DNA of 64,000 nt from Sediminibacillus terrae (GCF_009602435.1 NZ_VZDQ01000011.1:62001-126000), one strand, 5' to 3'. Shown: positions 8,660 to 18,413, counted from the first letter of the stretch. The notes: generated by a model not told the origin, from the letters alone. A program made the numbers and translations.

Positions 8660-9505
8660 TTAAGATTTTAATCCACTTGTACTGATACCATCGACAATGT
8701 AACGTTGGAAGAGGAAGAAAATAACGAAAATAGGCACGATACTAAGCGTCGACATGGCGAACATCGCCCCCCAGTTCGTTACAGAATTGGGGTCTGAGAA
8801 CAGTTTCAGCGCCAGGGATACCGGATACTTTTCAGGAGTAGATAAATAGATCAACGGCCCCATGAAATCATCCCATCTCCAATAAAAGGAGAAAATCGCC
8901 GAAGTCATCATAGCAGGAACAATCAACGGGACAATAATGCGATAGAAAATTTGAAACGTATTGCATCCATCTATTTTCGCTGCTTCATCAAGTTCTGTCG
9001 GTATGGTGCGGATAAACTGCATGATCAAAAAGATAAAAAACGGGATTCCGAAGAATGTCGGCAAAATCAACGGCAAGTAAGTATCTATCCAATTAAATTT
9101 GTTGAACATGATGTATTGAGGAATCATCACCATTTCAAATGGCAGCATCATCGTCAGCATCATACAAACAAACCAAATATTTTTCCCTGCGAATTTCACC
9201 CTTGCAAAGCCATAGGCAATCAACGTCGAGGATAAAATACTCCCGATAGTAGCCACCACCGAAATGATTGCCGAATTGACAAAAAACGTACTGAAGGAGA
9301 TTCCGCCAAAACCTTTCCAGCCGGTGATGTAATTTTCAAAATGCCAGCCGTCGGGTATCAGGGAATGGGCGTCGACAAACACACTGGAACTCTCCTTAAG
9401 GGAACTGCTGACCATCCATACAAGCGGGTAAATCATGATCAGCGTGAAAATAATCATGATGGTATGCTGTGCTATCTTTTTCCATTTTTTATTTTTCATG
9501 CCCAA
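8660..9505 (-). CDS. yesQ: Carbohydrate ABC transporter permease, MalG/YesQ type
   Basis: One of two membrane subunits importing rhamnogalacturonan-derived oligosaccharides. It has 281 residues and six transmembrane helices, with the cytoplasmic EAA loop ELDEAAKIDGCNTFQIFYRIIVP (in pieces) that contacts the ATPase. AAGGAG is well placed for a TTG at 9505, with an ATG two codons later as alternative. It follows the other permease by 12 bases. No ATPase gene is encoded in the cluster; in B. subtilis such importers share MsmX, so a general ATPase elsewhere is expected. Confidence 0.88.
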   Translation of the reverse strand: MGMKNKKWKKIAQHTIMIIFTLIMIYPLVWMVSSSLKESSSVFVDAHSLIPDGWHFENYITGWKGFGGISFSTFFVNSAIISVVATIGSILSSTLIAYGFARVKFAGKNIWFVCMMLTMMLPFEMVMIPQYIMFNKFNWIDTYLPLILPTFFGIPFFIFLIMQFIRTIPTELDEAAKIDGCNTFQIFYRIIVPLIVPAMMTSAIFSFYWRWDDFMGPLIYLSTPEKYPVSLALKLFSDPNSVTNWGAMFAMSTLSIVPIFVIFFLFQRYIVDGISTSGLKS

Positions 9506-9517
9506 CTTCTCATCTCC

Positions 9518-10504
9518 TTATTTATTGTCCGATTCATAATGCACCCAGTGCGGTGAACTTTTGAAAATCAATGCAGTGAAAATGGCAATAATGACAAGCA
9601 TCACCCAAGCCATAGCCGAGGCATATCCCATGTCAAAGTATTCAAACGCACGCTGGTACATGTACAGGACATATAGCAACGTACTGTTGACCGGACCGCC
9701 ATTGGTCACGACAAAACTCGGTGTAAAGGCCATGAATCCCTGGATTACCTGCATGATTGTATTGAACAAAATGACCGGTGTCAGCAGCGGAATGGTGATA
9801 ATGAAGAATTGTTTGACCGGACCGGCGCCATCGACACTGGAAGCTTCATAATACGTTTTCGGTATGTTGCGAAGACCAGCAAGAAAAATCAACATCGACG
9901 AACCAAACTGCCAGCCATACAGTACGATCAAGGTCCAAATTGCCGTGTCAGGATCTCCAAGCCAGGAATGGGTCGGCAATCCCAATGCCCCTAAAATTGA
10001 GTTGACTGCCCCGTCATTCCCGAAAAGTTGTCGCCACATAATCGATACGGCGATGCTGCCCCCTACGACAGACGGCAAATAGAGAAGCGTCCGGTACAGT
10101 CCGACCATCTCAACGATTTTATTCAAAGCCATCGCTACCAAGAGCGCAAAAACAAGACGAATCGGAACGGCAATTCCTGCATAAAAAAAGGTGACTTTCA
10201 TCGATTTCCAAAAGGTTGGATCATCTGTGAACATTCGTACATAGTTATCAAGCCCGATCCAGCTGGGTGTGCCCATCAGGTCATAATCAGTAAAAGACAA
10301 GTACAAGGAGTAAAGGATCGGAAAGATAGTCAACGTAAAAAATCCCAGCAAAAACGGTGAAATGAATAAATAACCAGTAGTGTTATGGTTGTCTTTCTTC
10401 ACCTTGCGCCGGGCAGGCTTGAGCGGCTCCATTTGCTTATGTTTTGGTTTGGGAGACACCTTGGGTACGGTTGTTGTGGCTTGCTCTTCTCTTTTCGGTA
10501 ACAT
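9518..10504 (-). CDS. yesP: Carbohydrate ABC transporter permease, MalF/YesP type
   Basis: The partner membrane subunit. A hydrophilic N-terminal tail of about 50 Lys/Pro-rich residues (KPKHKQMEPLKPARRKVKK) precedes six transmembrane helices, and the EAA loop reads YYEASSVDGAGPVKQFFIITIP. The ATG at 10502-10504 (MLPKREEQ, 328 residues) follows AGGTGAG at about 10509-10515, preferred to an upstream in-frame ATG at 10546 that has no ribosome site. A hairpin at 10597-10624 lies between this gene and the binding-protein gene upstream, probably setting their relative expression. Confidence 0.87.
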   Translation of the reverse strand: MLPKREEQATTTVPKVSPKPKHKQMEPLKPARRKVKKDNHNTTGYLFISPFLLGFFTLTIFPILYSLYLSFTDYDLMGTPSWIGLDNYVRMFTDDPTFWKSMKVTFFYAGIAVPIRLVFALLVAMALNKIVEMVGLYRTLLYLPSVVGGSIAVSIMWRQLFGNDGAVNSILGALGLPTHSWLGDPDTAIWTLIVLYGWQFGSSMLIFLAGLRNIPKTYYEASSVDGAGPVKQFFIITIPLLTPVILFNTIMQVIQGFMAFTPSFVVTNGGPVNSTLLYVLYMYQRAFEYFDMGYASAMAWVMLVIIAIFTALIFKSSPHWVHYESDNK

Positions 10505-10596
10505 TGCCCTCACCTCTTTTTGTGGTTTATCGAAGAAAAAGAACATAACGTGCTATTATCCGGCAGGACCGGAAGTGAACGATTTACATCATGAAA

Positions 10597-10624
10597 ATGG
10601 CCCTGATCACCTGCTCAGGGCCAT
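10597..10624 (-). terminator. Intercistronic hairpin between the binding protein and permease genes
   Basis: ATGGCCCTGA and TCAGGGCCAT form a perfect 10-bp stem with an 8-base loop. On the minus strand it is followed by only TTTTC, so it is a weak terminator or an RNA-stabilising stem. Such hairpins behind binding-protein genes commonly keep the lipoprotein in excess over the permeases. Confidence 0.6.
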
Positions 10625-10634
10625 CCTTCTTATC

Positions 10635-11948
10635 TTATCTGTTCAAAATCGCTGTGGCTTTCTCTCTAAATTGAGTGGCACCTTCCTCTGGAGACAATTC
10701 TCCATACATTACAAGTTCATCCACTTCCTCCAATGCAGCTAACACTTCAGAAGATTCCGGCGGAAAATTGGAATCGATCGGTGAACTGTTTTCTGTCACC
10801 AATTCAATATAATCGAAGACCTTTTTATCCGTCTCGCTCAAATCATCTGCCATCTGGTTACGGATGTCTTCTTTAATCGGAACACCTCTGTCCGAACCGC
10901 CGATTTTATAAACCTCAATGTTGTTGGTGAAGAAATCGATAAAACGTACTGCTTCTTCCTTGTGCTCTGAATTTTCACTGACAGACCATAGCATGGCGGG
11001 TTTCAAATACATTCCTTCTGTATTGTTCGTTCCTGGCAGCAACGTCATTTCCAAATTACGATCCCCCGCTGCACTGGTCAATGCGGTTGCCTGGTTGGAC
11101 CACCTGAAATCGAAAGGTGCTTTTCCGTGGACAATCAATTCATCCTCGACCCCTTTTATTTGCTGGATGGTATCGTAACCAGGAGCTACACCTTCATCTA
11201 CCAACTGTTTGTTCATCGTGAAGTAGTCGGTAAGCAGCTGATCGTCCTCATAACCCAAGGCAGTGCCGTCTTCGTTGAAAAGCTTCTGCCCTTTTTCGCG
11301 CAAGTAATATTCAAATAAATTTTTAGGTTCCATCAATCTTGCACCGAATTCACCTGTCTCTTCATGTACTTTTCTTGCTGTTGCAACATAATCGTCCCAT
11401 GTCCAGTTTTCATCTGGTATCTCCACGCCTGCTTCTTCCAACATATCGGTGTTATAAAAAGCTGTTAATGCATTTGTTCCCGTTGGTATCCCCAGCAATT
11501 TCCCTTCCTTCTTACCTGATTCCATTACCGTCTCACTTACACCTTCGACATTGATTTGACCGCTTTCCACGTATTCGGACAAGTCTGCAAGCAGTCCTTT
11601 GTCTGCATATTGATTGAGGTATTCTCCGAAGTTCTGTTGCATGATATCCGGCAGATTATTACCTGCTGCTTGTGCTGCCATTTTTTCAAAATAGCCGTCA
11701 AATCCTGTAAATTCAGCATCAATCTTGATGTCCGGATTTTCCTCTTCAAATTTTTTGATGATTTCCTGTGTTTGGTCATGTCGACTTTGAGAACCCCACC
11801 ACGTCATCCTAAGGGTCACTTGATCGCCTTCTTTTCCATTGTCGTCGCTTCCACCCTCTCCAGACGCTTCATCCGAGCCTGAACATGCCGATAAGAACAA
11901 AATCAGTGCCAACCCCAAACAAAAACTCCACAACAAGCGTTTCTTCAT
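10635..11948 (-). CDS. yesO: Extracellular solute-binding lipoprotein (YesO-like)
   Basis: Substrate receptor of the rhamnogalacturonan oligosaccharide ABC importer, anchored outside the membrane. The 437-residue protein begins with a lipoprotein signal peptide ending in LFLSAC (lipidated Cys near residue 22), then an acidic Gly/Ser linker and a family 1 binding-protein fold starting VTLRMTWWGSQSRHDQT. AGGGGAGATG lies before the ATG. It is the first gene of a seven-gene unit (binding protein, two permeases, GH105, oxidoreductase, YesL-like) ending at 5508. A near-perfect cre site lies 23 bases upstream of the start codon, and the YesMN-type system is directly behind it, so induction plus catabolite repression is inferred. 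Confidence 0.88.
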   Translation of the reverse strand: MKKRLLWSFCLGLALILFLSACSGSDEASGEGGSDDNGKEGDQVTLRMTWWGSQSRHDQTQEIIKKFEEENPDIKIDAEFTGFDGYFEKMAAQAAGNNLPDIMQQNFGEYLNQYADKGLLADLSEYVESGQINVEGVSETVMESGKKEGKLLGIPTGTNALTAFYNTDMLEEAGVEIPDENWTWDDYVATARKVHEETGEFGARLMEPKNLFEYYLREKGQKLFNEDGTALGYEDDQLLTDYFTMNKQLVDEGVAPGYDTIQQIKGVEDELIVHGKAPFDFRWSNQATALTSAAGDRNLEMTLLPGTNNTEGMYLKPAMLWSVSENSEHKEEAVRFIDFFTNNIEVYKIGGSDRGVPIKEDIRNQMADDLSETDKKVFDYIELVTENSSPIDSNFPPESSEVLAALEEVDELVMYGELSPEEGATQFREKATAILNR

Positions 11949-11970
11949 TTCTACATCTCCCCTTTATGTT

Positions 11971-11984
11971 TGAAAGCGCTTTCT
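11971..11984 (-). promoter_or_regulatory. CcpA cre site upstream of the yesO-like gene
   Basis: TGAAAGCGCTTTCT matches the palindromic cre consensus at 13 of 14 positions. A possible promoter, TTGCAT-16-TATAGA on the minus strand at about 11983-12010, would place the site at the transcription start, where CcpA represses. Confidence 0.7.
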
Positions 11985-12000
11985 ATAGCTTGATTCCATC

Positions 12001-12412
12001 ATAATGCAAGCATCGAATATAAAAAATAAAATTTTCAGACATTTATGTACAAAAAACAGATATGATTATTTTTTTTAATGAAATTGCAAACGCAAAAGAT
12101 GAAATGAAACATAGATATGAGCGAAACTATTCTTTGCTCCGATTTACGCTGAGTGAATGTCTGCGTTGCGGCAAGTGTAGCATTCTGCTGTAGTACCAAA
12201 TGAATCAAAAAAATTAAGTGTATCCTCATTCAAAACAGAAAGCTGGTAAGAGCAGAGGGAGTATCCGAAGACTCCGGTAGGGGAGGCATGGCCTTGGAAA
12301 AGCGAGGATATTTTCTGTAACGATGGATTTACTCGGTTCAAAGTAGTCAGGGAAATCCTGGATCGCTTTTATAGTGATTGCGTTAAGGTGACAAGCATTC
12401 AAATTTGCGATT
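12001..12412. other. Gene-free AT-rich stretch upstream of the yesO-like promoter
   Basis: No supported gene. The segment around 12240-12300 (GAAGACTCCGGTAGGGGAGGC and nearby) resembles a decayed copy of the GC-richer intergenic repeat found elsewhere in the window. The rest shows nothing recognisable. Confidence 0.4.
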
Positions 12413-12447
12413 TAAAAAATCAAGGCTGATCCGTTGCTGGTCCAGCC
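12413..12447 (-). terminator. Probable terminator after the YesN-like gene
   Basis: GGCTGG and the complementary CAGCC at 12424-12447 form a short stem on the minus strand, followed by TTGATTTTTT. It begins at the stop codon of the response regulator, separating the two-component genes from the transporter operon. Confidence 0.55.
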
Positions 12448-14019
12448 CTAATTTAATGAATGTGTTTTATATTCGGTAGGAGTCATTCCGGTATGTTTTT
12501 TGAAAACCTGTCCAAAATAACGGGGGTTGTTGCCGAAACCCACCGCTTCTGCGACTTCGAAGACTTTGACCTGATCTGTCTCTTCAATCAGTTTTTTGGC
12601 TTTTTCCATTCTCTGGTTAATCAAAAAATTCGAAAAGCGTTCACCCTTCTCCTTCTTGAACAGTTTTCCCAAATAGTCCGGATTCATATAAAGCACATCA
12701 GCAGCAATTTGCGAAAGCGACATTTCCTGCTCGGCAAGATTGGTTTCCACATAGTCGATCACCCTGCTAATGATGGTTGTCTGGGTTTGTCTTGTCCGCT
12801 CATAATGGTAAGCGGTGATTTCTTCTGCAATTTCACATATATATTGCTTTATTTCCGAAAAACGATTGTATTGCTGAAATATGATAATTTGTTGAAAGTA
12901 TCGATCCATTGCTTGCTGGTCCGCTTGTCTAATGATGGACATATATAATTCCAAGCAATGGGATTTCACCAAACCCGCCTCAAGCTTTCGACTGTGGATA
13001 TCTCCGAAAAAATCATTCAAATAATGCCGCATCGCTTCTGTATTGCCACCACGGACCGCCAGCAGCAAATCTTCGTGATCGTATTGCAAGTCTTTAAATC
13101 TTGCATTGTCTGCTTCCCCTATGTCCTGGACAGTAATAATGCTGCCATCGGCAAGATAAAAACGCTGTGTCAGGCAATTGATCGCTTCATTGTATAACAT
13201 CCTCAGTTCACTGATAGTCCCTGAGTTACTTATCGCCGTGGTAAACGTCTTTTGATAGAAATTTTTGTACGCCTTTTTCATTTCTTTCAAATATATGGAT
13301 AATTCGGTCGCCGGCATGTCCTCCAGCATAAGGACAATCCTTTCTCCGATGGTTGTGGACAGCGGAACCGATTGAAATTCACCCATCCGTTCAGTGACCA
13401 TTTCTTTCAAAGCGAATTGCTGTTCGTATTCATGTGCGCCATCCACCATCAACACCAACAGACGGAATAATTTGGAAGTTGTTTGCAGACCGAACATTTG
13501 ACTGTAGTTTTCCCAATCCTGAATACTGTAGCTTTTATTGGTGATAAAGTCTTTCAGAAATTGTTCTTTCGCTTTTGGTAACACTGTTTGCAAATGTTTT
13601 CTCATTTTCTCCAAAAAATCGCGTTTTTGATTTTGTTCATCCAGATCAGCCACTACTTCCTTAAGTGCATCCTCGATTTTCTTTTCATTGCTCGGCTTTA
13701 ACAAATAGTGCTTGACGTTACATTCCATTGCTGTTTTAGCAAATTCAAATTCGTCATAGCCGGACAAAACGATAAAACGGATCTCTGGGTACAGACGGTG
13801 TACCTGCTGAATCAATTCCACTCCGTTCATTCCCGGCATTTTGATGTCTGTAATCACGATATCCGGTGGATTTTTCCTGATCAAATCATAAGCCATCCGG
13901 CCATTCGATGCCTTTACCTGTAATGATGTATTACAACCAGACCAGTCGACCAATGCGGCAATCCCCTCTAGAATATTTATCTCGTCGTCGACCAACAGTA
14001 CACGATACAAACCCCTCAC
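12448..14019 (-). CDS. yesN: YesN-like response regulator (receiver + AraC-type DNA-binding domain)
   Basis: Transcription activator partner of the adjacent kinase. The 523-residue protein has a receiver domain at residues 1-125 (VLLVDDE, phospho-acceptor Asp in VITDIKMPG, Lys in LLKPSNE), a long middle region of about 270 residues that is not obviously a known domain, and a C-terminal AraC helix-turn-helix pair (DVLYMNPDYLGKLFKKEKGE and VAEAVGFGNNPRYFGQVFKK). The GTG start overlaps the kinase stop by four bases (GTGA), showing translational coupling. Its position immediately upstream of the yesO operon makes that promoter the likely target. Confidence 0.9.
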   Translation of the reverse strand: MRGLYRVLLVDDEINILEGIAALVDWSGCNTSLQVKASNGRMAYDLIRKNPPDIVITDIKMPGMNGVELIQQVHRLYPEIRFIVLSGYDEFEFAKTAMECNVKHYLLKPSNEKKIEDALKEVVADLDEQNQKRDFLEKMRKHLQTVLPKAKEQFLKDFITNKSYSIQDWENYSQMFGLQTTSKLFRLLVLMVDGAHEYEQQFALKEMVTERMGEFQSVPLSTTIGERIVLMLEDMPATELSIYLKEMKKAYKNFYQKTFTTAISNSGTISELRMLYNEAINCLTQRFYLADGSIITVQDIGEADNARFKDLQYDHEDLLLAVRGGNTEAMRHYLNDFFGDIHSRKLEAGLVKSHCLELYMSIIRQADQQAMDRYFQQIIIFQQYNRFSEIKQYICEIAEEITAYHYERTRQTQTTIISRVIDYVETNLAEQEMSLSQIAADVLYMNPDYLGKLFKKEKGERFSNFLINQRMEKAKKLIEETDQVKVFEVAEAVGFGNNPRYFGQVFKKHTGMTPTEYKTHSLN

Positions 14020-15740
14020 CCCGCCATATTCGGAATTAATATTTTCACCTTTGTCCCCTGATTCATTTGGCTTTCAATCGCTATGCCGTAATCTTCGCCA
14101 AACATCAGCTTGATGCGCTCATTAATGTTTTTCAGACCAATTCCCGAGCTTTTCGAGCGGATTTCCCCTTTATAAATACCATCCAGTTTACTCTCTTCGA
14201 TTCCCGGACCGTTATCTTCAATCATGATTTGCAAATTGTTATCCACTTGTTTAAAGCGAATGATTACCCGGCATGGTTGAATCATTTCTTCCAATCCATG
14301 CTGAATGGCATTTTCGACTATAGGTTGGATCGTCAATTTTGGAATTTGGCAATCCTCATATTCTTCCCAAGCGCTAAGGGTAAATTCCAATCTGTTTTCA
14401 TAACGGTACTTTTGAATCGTTATATAATTATCAACAATCTCTAATTCTTCCTTAATGGTAATCATCGGAGCTTTCTTGCTGATTATGTTCCGCATCATGT
14501 TACCAAGCGCTTCAGCCATGACCGAAATCTTTTCTTGTTGGTTGATCTTGGCGAGCCAGTTGATTGAATCTAGTGTGTTGTATAGAAAATGAGGGTTGAT
14601 TTGTGCCTGGAGTGCTTTATATTCTGTTTCCTTGATGATCAATTGTTTTGTGTAGTTTTCTTTAATGAGTTGATTGATTTTGTCCAGCATCGAACGAAAA
14701 TTGACGTGGAGCTGGCCTACCTCATCATTATAGTATTTTTCCGGAACGGTAGCTTTTTCTTCGAAGTCACCCTCTTGGACTTGCTTCATCCTTGCAGATA
14801 ACTCCTCCAAAGGTTTAGAAATATTCTCTGCCGCCTTCCTGCTCAGCAAGATTGTCAGTGTAAGCATGAACAAAAAACAAATGATCATAATCCGTTTGAT
14901 GGTTTGAGACTGTTTGGTAATATCGTTGAATGGTAGTAAATGAAAATAAGTGAGCTTGGAAAAACGAGAATGCTTATAAGTGAGTAAAAAATCTTCCCCG
15001 GAAAAATCCATCACTCTGTAACCGTTGTCATTTATGTGGTCAGGCAAGTTTTGTACATCCAGCCCGTTTTCCTTGTTTTGATAATAAATATCTTCCCCAT
15101 TGGTTACGAAGAAATTTTTATTTTTAGAAAAATCCAGAGTTTGGTCGACAAATTTGTTCATGTCTATAGAAACGATAAGGATACCCATGTTGGCTAGACT
15201 GACATTTTCCTTTCTCCGGATTAGCCTTGCTGCCGATATTCCATTTTCCCCTTCTATTTTGGACCAGGTATTGGAACCCTGGGATGCATAAACAAGCTTG
15301 CGTATTTTTTCCGCGTCGTTTTCTATTTTTGTATCATAACCAGTCGTGTACTTTTCCCCAAACCGGTCGATTACCTGAATGGAAGATATGTATCTTTCGC
15401 TTGAAGCAAAGATAAGCAAACGCTCCAACAAGTTTGCCTTCGTTTTATAATCTTCAAATCCCAGCTTTCGCTCGTTAATTGTCTCCATATATTCCTGGAC
15501 AAGAGAATCTGTGCTGACTTGGAAGGTGAGATTTTCGATCTTTTTTAGTTCTTCATCGATGACAGTGGAAGATAATTGCAGCATATCTGCAGACTCTTGA
15601 TAGATCCGTTCTTCGTATAGTTTGGTAAAATAGTGGTAAGTAATCATTCCGATTATGCAAAAAATCAATAAAAGCAGTAAGGAAATCGAAAATATCTTAT
15701 TTTTTATTTTTATGCTGCTGTAAAAAGGACGAAATCGCAT
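14016..15740 (-). CDS. yesM: YesM-like sensor histidine kinase
   Basis: Membrane kinase sensing a pectin-derived sugar. It has 574 residues: a transmembrane helix at about 15-35, an extracellular sensor (Cache-like) region to about 285, a second helix, a HAMP linker (RKAAENISKPLEELSARM), and a His_kinase domain with ALQAQINPHFLYNTLDSINW, where the His of NPHFLYN is phosphorylated. The HATPase_c domain shows IVENAIQHGLE and DNGPGIEE. This is the YesM/LytS-type class without a classical DHp domain. A cre-like sequence at about 15751-15765 and an ATTATA (-10 on the minus strand, 15775-15780) lie just upstream, but the cre match is only good in one half. Confidence 0.9.
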   Translation of the reverse strand: MRFRPFYSSIKIKNKIFSISLLLLLIFCIIGMITYHYFTKLYEERIYQESADMLQLSSTVIDEELKKIENLTFQVSTDSLVQEYMETINERKLGFEDYKTKANLLERLLIFASSERYISSIQVIDRFGEKYTTGYDTKIENDAEKIRKLVYASQGSNTWSKIEGENGISAARLIRRKENVSLANMGILIVSIDMNKFVDQTLDFSKNKNFFVTNGEDIYYQNKENGLDVQNLPDHINDNGYRVMDFSGEDFLLTYKHSRFSKLTYFHLLPFNDITKQSQTIKRIMIICFLFMLTLTILLSRKAAENISKPLEELSARMKQVQEGDFEEKATVPEKYYNDEVGQLHVNFRSMLDKINQLIKENYTKQLIIKETEYKALQAQINPHFLYNTLDSINWLAKINQQEKISVMAEALGNMMRNIISKKAPMITIKEELEIVDNYITIQKYRYENRLEFTLSAWEEYEDCQIPKLTIQPIVENAIQHGLEEMIQPCRVIIRFKQVDNNLQIMIEDNGPGIEESKLDGIYKGEIRSKSSGIGLKNINERIKLMFGEDYGIAIESQMNQGTKVKILIPNMAG

Positions 15741-15820
15741 AACATCCCCCTGTCAAGCGTTTACATTTTCTACTATTATAGCATCTTTCATTGGACAGGA
15801 GAGGGGGAATCCTCTTATTT

Positions 15821-17140
15821 TTACCCAGCTTTACAATCCTGTTTTTGCCGTTTTGTTTTCCTCGTCATTCGATAAATGATCATGCTTACCATAATAAGGC
15901 CGGCGAATTCCCCTGCCGATGCGGCCAAAGACCCACTGATGCCGTTCCATTCAGGATAAAGCCGGACAAATAGCCATATGCTCATTACGACGGTGATTAA
16001 ATTGACTAGCTGGGCAATGAGCATTTTTCTCGTTTGCCGGTGCAACATAAGGAATCCGTTCAAGAAGTCTACCCACGGGAATACAAGCGTTTTAATGATG
16101 AAAAATTTCATTACCAGCAGGGTCGACTCGGCCAGATCACCATTTGCCCCCATGATCGTTTCCATGAACCAGTAACCAGCGGTTGTATAACAAAGCAGCA
16201 AAAGAAACAGTGTCGGCAGTAAACTGACTGCTGCCATAAACCGGATCACCTTCTGCTTATTCGTTTCGTATAATTGCAAGACAAGTTGGTGCGTATACAT
16301 AAAGAAACTCAATAACATCTGGGTAATACTATAGGCAAGCGCAAAGGAGGCAATGCCCAGTTCTATGTTTTCCGTTTTTGCCAAGAACACATAGATGACA
16401 GGAATCAAAATCGTTTGGATGAGAAAATAAAAGACCAACGGCATGTAAAATTGAAAAATCTCTTTTATTGTAAGGTGCTGGACCTGTTTTGGATAATGTT
16501 TGCCCAAAATTTGTCTCCCTTTCCAGACACTGATCCCACACTCCATAATCATTCCTGCCAAAAAGATGATCGAACCGGTGACGCTTTTTACATAATCGAA
16601 CGCGACAAACAAATAAGCAATGACAAACATAGCCACCAGACGGATGACGACTCCGATGGTAAGCCACTTTGTCTGCAAGTGATTGATGATTATTCCTTGA
16701 TAAATATCGCGGATCGCCGAAAAGATAATTACCAGGGAAATGACAGTAAAAGCTTCTGAAATGGTATGTACCATATTCTGGTCTGCATGGAAAAGATGAA
16801 TATATACCCAGTCGCCAATCGAGCTAAAAGCCATTGTCATACTTAATCCGATGATGACGGCCAGTATCGAGACCATAAACAGCCTCAGCTTCCGGAATGC
16901 CAGCCTGTCATTCACCAAAGCAGAACATGTCTGCCGGAACACGATGACCGGGCGTTCAACAATTCCGAAGAGCGAGAAGGCCACTGCATAACAGGCTATG
17001 ATAAATGTTGCATGATCTCCCCTGCTTAACGTACCATTTATGATCACATGGGTGATTGATGTCAAGCTCACCGAAAAACCAAGCGGGATAAAAAAACCTG
17101 TCAGTTGCTTATAGCCGAATCGTTGAGAAGATTTATTCAC
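15821..17140 (-). CDS. MATE/MOP-superfamily multidrug or lipid-linked sugar exporter-like membrane protein
   Basis: A polytopic membrane protein of 439 residues with about twelve hydrophobic segments and two-fold internal organisation, as in the MOP flippase superfamily. The GTG at 17140 is preferred because AAAGGCGG lies six bases upstream; an ATG at 17173 has a poor site. The first helix begins QLTGFFIPLGFSVSLTSITHVIING, where Pro/Ser/Thr/Asn residues match the usual first helix of MATE proteins. It follows the M24-like gene by about 40 bases and is probably co-transcribed. No substrate can be read; a role in exporting a toxic intermediate or in envelope glycans would both be guesses. Confidence 0.7.
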   Translation of the reverse strand: MNKSSQRFGYKQLTGFFIPLGFSVSLTSITHVIINGTLSRGDHATFIIACYAVAFSLFGIVERPVIVFRQTCSALVNDRLAFRKLRLFMVSILAVIIGLSMTMAFSSIGDWVYIHLFHADQNMVHTISEAFTVISLVIIFSAIRDIYQGIIINHLQTKWLTIGVVIRLVAMFVIAYLFVAFDYVKSVTGSIIFLAGMIMECGISVWKGRQILGKHYPKQVQHLTIKEIFQFYMPLVFYFLIQTILIPVIYVFLAKTENIELGIASFALAYSITQMLLSFFMYTHQLVLQLYETNKQKVIRFMAAVSLLPTLFLLLLCYTTAGYWFMETIMGANGDLAESTLLVMKFFIIKTLVFPWVDFLNGFLMLHRQTRKMLIAQLVNLITVVMSIWLFVRLYPEWNGISGSLAASAGEFAGLIMVSMIIYRMTRKTKRQKQDCKAG

Positions 17141-17183
17141 TTCAAGCCGCCTTTCTTTCCTGTTTCTCTCCATTCCCGGTTAG

Positions 17184-18257
17184 TCAACGAATCAGGATAT
17201 CCGGACGTTCAACGACTTTAGTCCCTGCTTTCACTTCCAACATCGGATATTCTCCGGTATGTGTAACAATTGTTGCCTCCTTTTCACCAACAAGGATGGT
17301 GTCTTCCGATTTGACTCCGGAAATACTCGGATTCCAGGCAAACACCTGTCCCGTCTCCACATTCATTTCCGCATTTTCTGGCAAAAGCAGTTTTTCCCTT
17401 GTATTATATCCAGACAGACCACCCTGATGGTGGTATTTCCATTCTTCCGGATAACCAGCATCGCTGTACGCAGTCTGCATCACCTCATATAAGTCCTGAA
17501 AATCAGCGCCCGGTACAGTGGCTGCAATCAAACGGGAATCTACCGCAATTACTCCCCGGTGCCGGTCTTTCAAAGTGTCGGACGGTTCACCAAAGTGAAC
17601 AAGACGGGATGCGGATACTATCTTCCCCTTTTTTCTGGTGCAAACAACCAACATGGCATAACGGTCCAATCGATTGGAGGTCGGAAGTGGGTGCCGACGC
17701 TTGAAGGTGCGACCATCTACCGCTGCCAGATTCACAATCGGTTCCAATTCCCTTTCGAGACAGCATTTGGCAAGACGTCCGACAAGTTGATACTCACTTT
17801 CCCCCCGGTTGAGTTCAAAAGCGACTTGTTCAATCGCTTCACCAGTCAGCACTCCCTGCTTTTGAAATTCTTCTCTATCCTCTTCCATCAATATGGTGCG
17901 CATTTGCAATAACTGTTCTTCGACATGAAGATCAAGTAAAATCTCTTGCTTGGCAATATACTTGGATACAAGCAATTCAAATTGATTTGGTTCATACCAG
18001 GGAAACACTTCAAGGTAATCGAATTCCAGATCAAATTCTTCTTCAATCAGTCGGTCTGCTTCAATGTTGCTTACAAATAACCCCACTCTTGTTTTTGTAA
18101 CAAGAATACTTGCCGGTGATTTTTCTGATGCTGTGTTGATAAAACTACGTCCGTTTGCCAGCCATGAAATGTTTTTTTGCAAAGTAAGCAATAAACCGCT
18201 TTTTGCCGTAGAGGCTAATAAATCACGCAGACGGTCGATTTTTTGGTTTCCAGCCAT
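17184..18257 (-). CDS. M24 peptidase-like (creatinase/prolidase fold) protein with degenerate metal site
   Basis: A 357-residue protein with an N-terminal creatinase-like domain (residues 1-130) and a pita-bread C-terminal domain. Of the five metal ligands usual in aminopeptidase P and prolidase, a His (YHHQGGLSGYNTRE) and the final Glu (GVKSEDTILVGE) can be placed. I do not find the DxG...SD.TR motif carrying the first two Asp. It is therefore probably not a normal metallopeptidase. The ATG at 18257 (MAGNQK) is preferred over one three codons earlier because AAAGGA then has normal spacing. It lies between the YesMN system and the iolB-like gene, with the MATE-like gene behind it. The function in a pectin island is unexplained. 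Confidence 0.75.
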   Translation of the reverse strand: MAGNQKIDRLRDLLASTAKSGLLLTLQKNISWLANGRSFINTASEKSPASILVTKTRVGLFVSNIEADRLIEEEFDLEFDYLEVFPWYEPNQFELLVSKYIAKQEILLDLHVEEQLLQMRTILMEEDREEFQKQGVLTGEAIEQVAFELNRGESEYQLVGRLAKCCLERELEPIVNLAAVDGRTFKRRHPLPTSNRLDRYAMLVVCTRKKGKIVSASRLVHFGEPSDTLKDRHRGVIAVDSRLIAATVPGADFQDLYEVMQTAYSDAGYPEEWKYHHQGGLSGYNTREKLLLPENAEMNVETGQVFAWNPSISGVKSEDTILVGEKEATIVTHTGEYPMLEVKAGTKVVERPDILIR

Positions 18258-18413
18258 TTTTTTCATTCCTTTCTCATTACTGCTTGCCTATTTAATAACG
18301 GTCAAATTATTATAGAGATGGGACGATGGCCGGTTATACGATGCATTTATAAAAAGCCGAAAGGGACAGATGCCGGAGCCTGACATCGCTGAAATTACAT
18401 CTTTTTAGTCTCT

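Noticed and set aside
15751-15765. Possible cre site before the YesM-like kinase (GCGTTTACA half)
   Set aside because: Only one half fits the consensus; the other half deviates at three positions.
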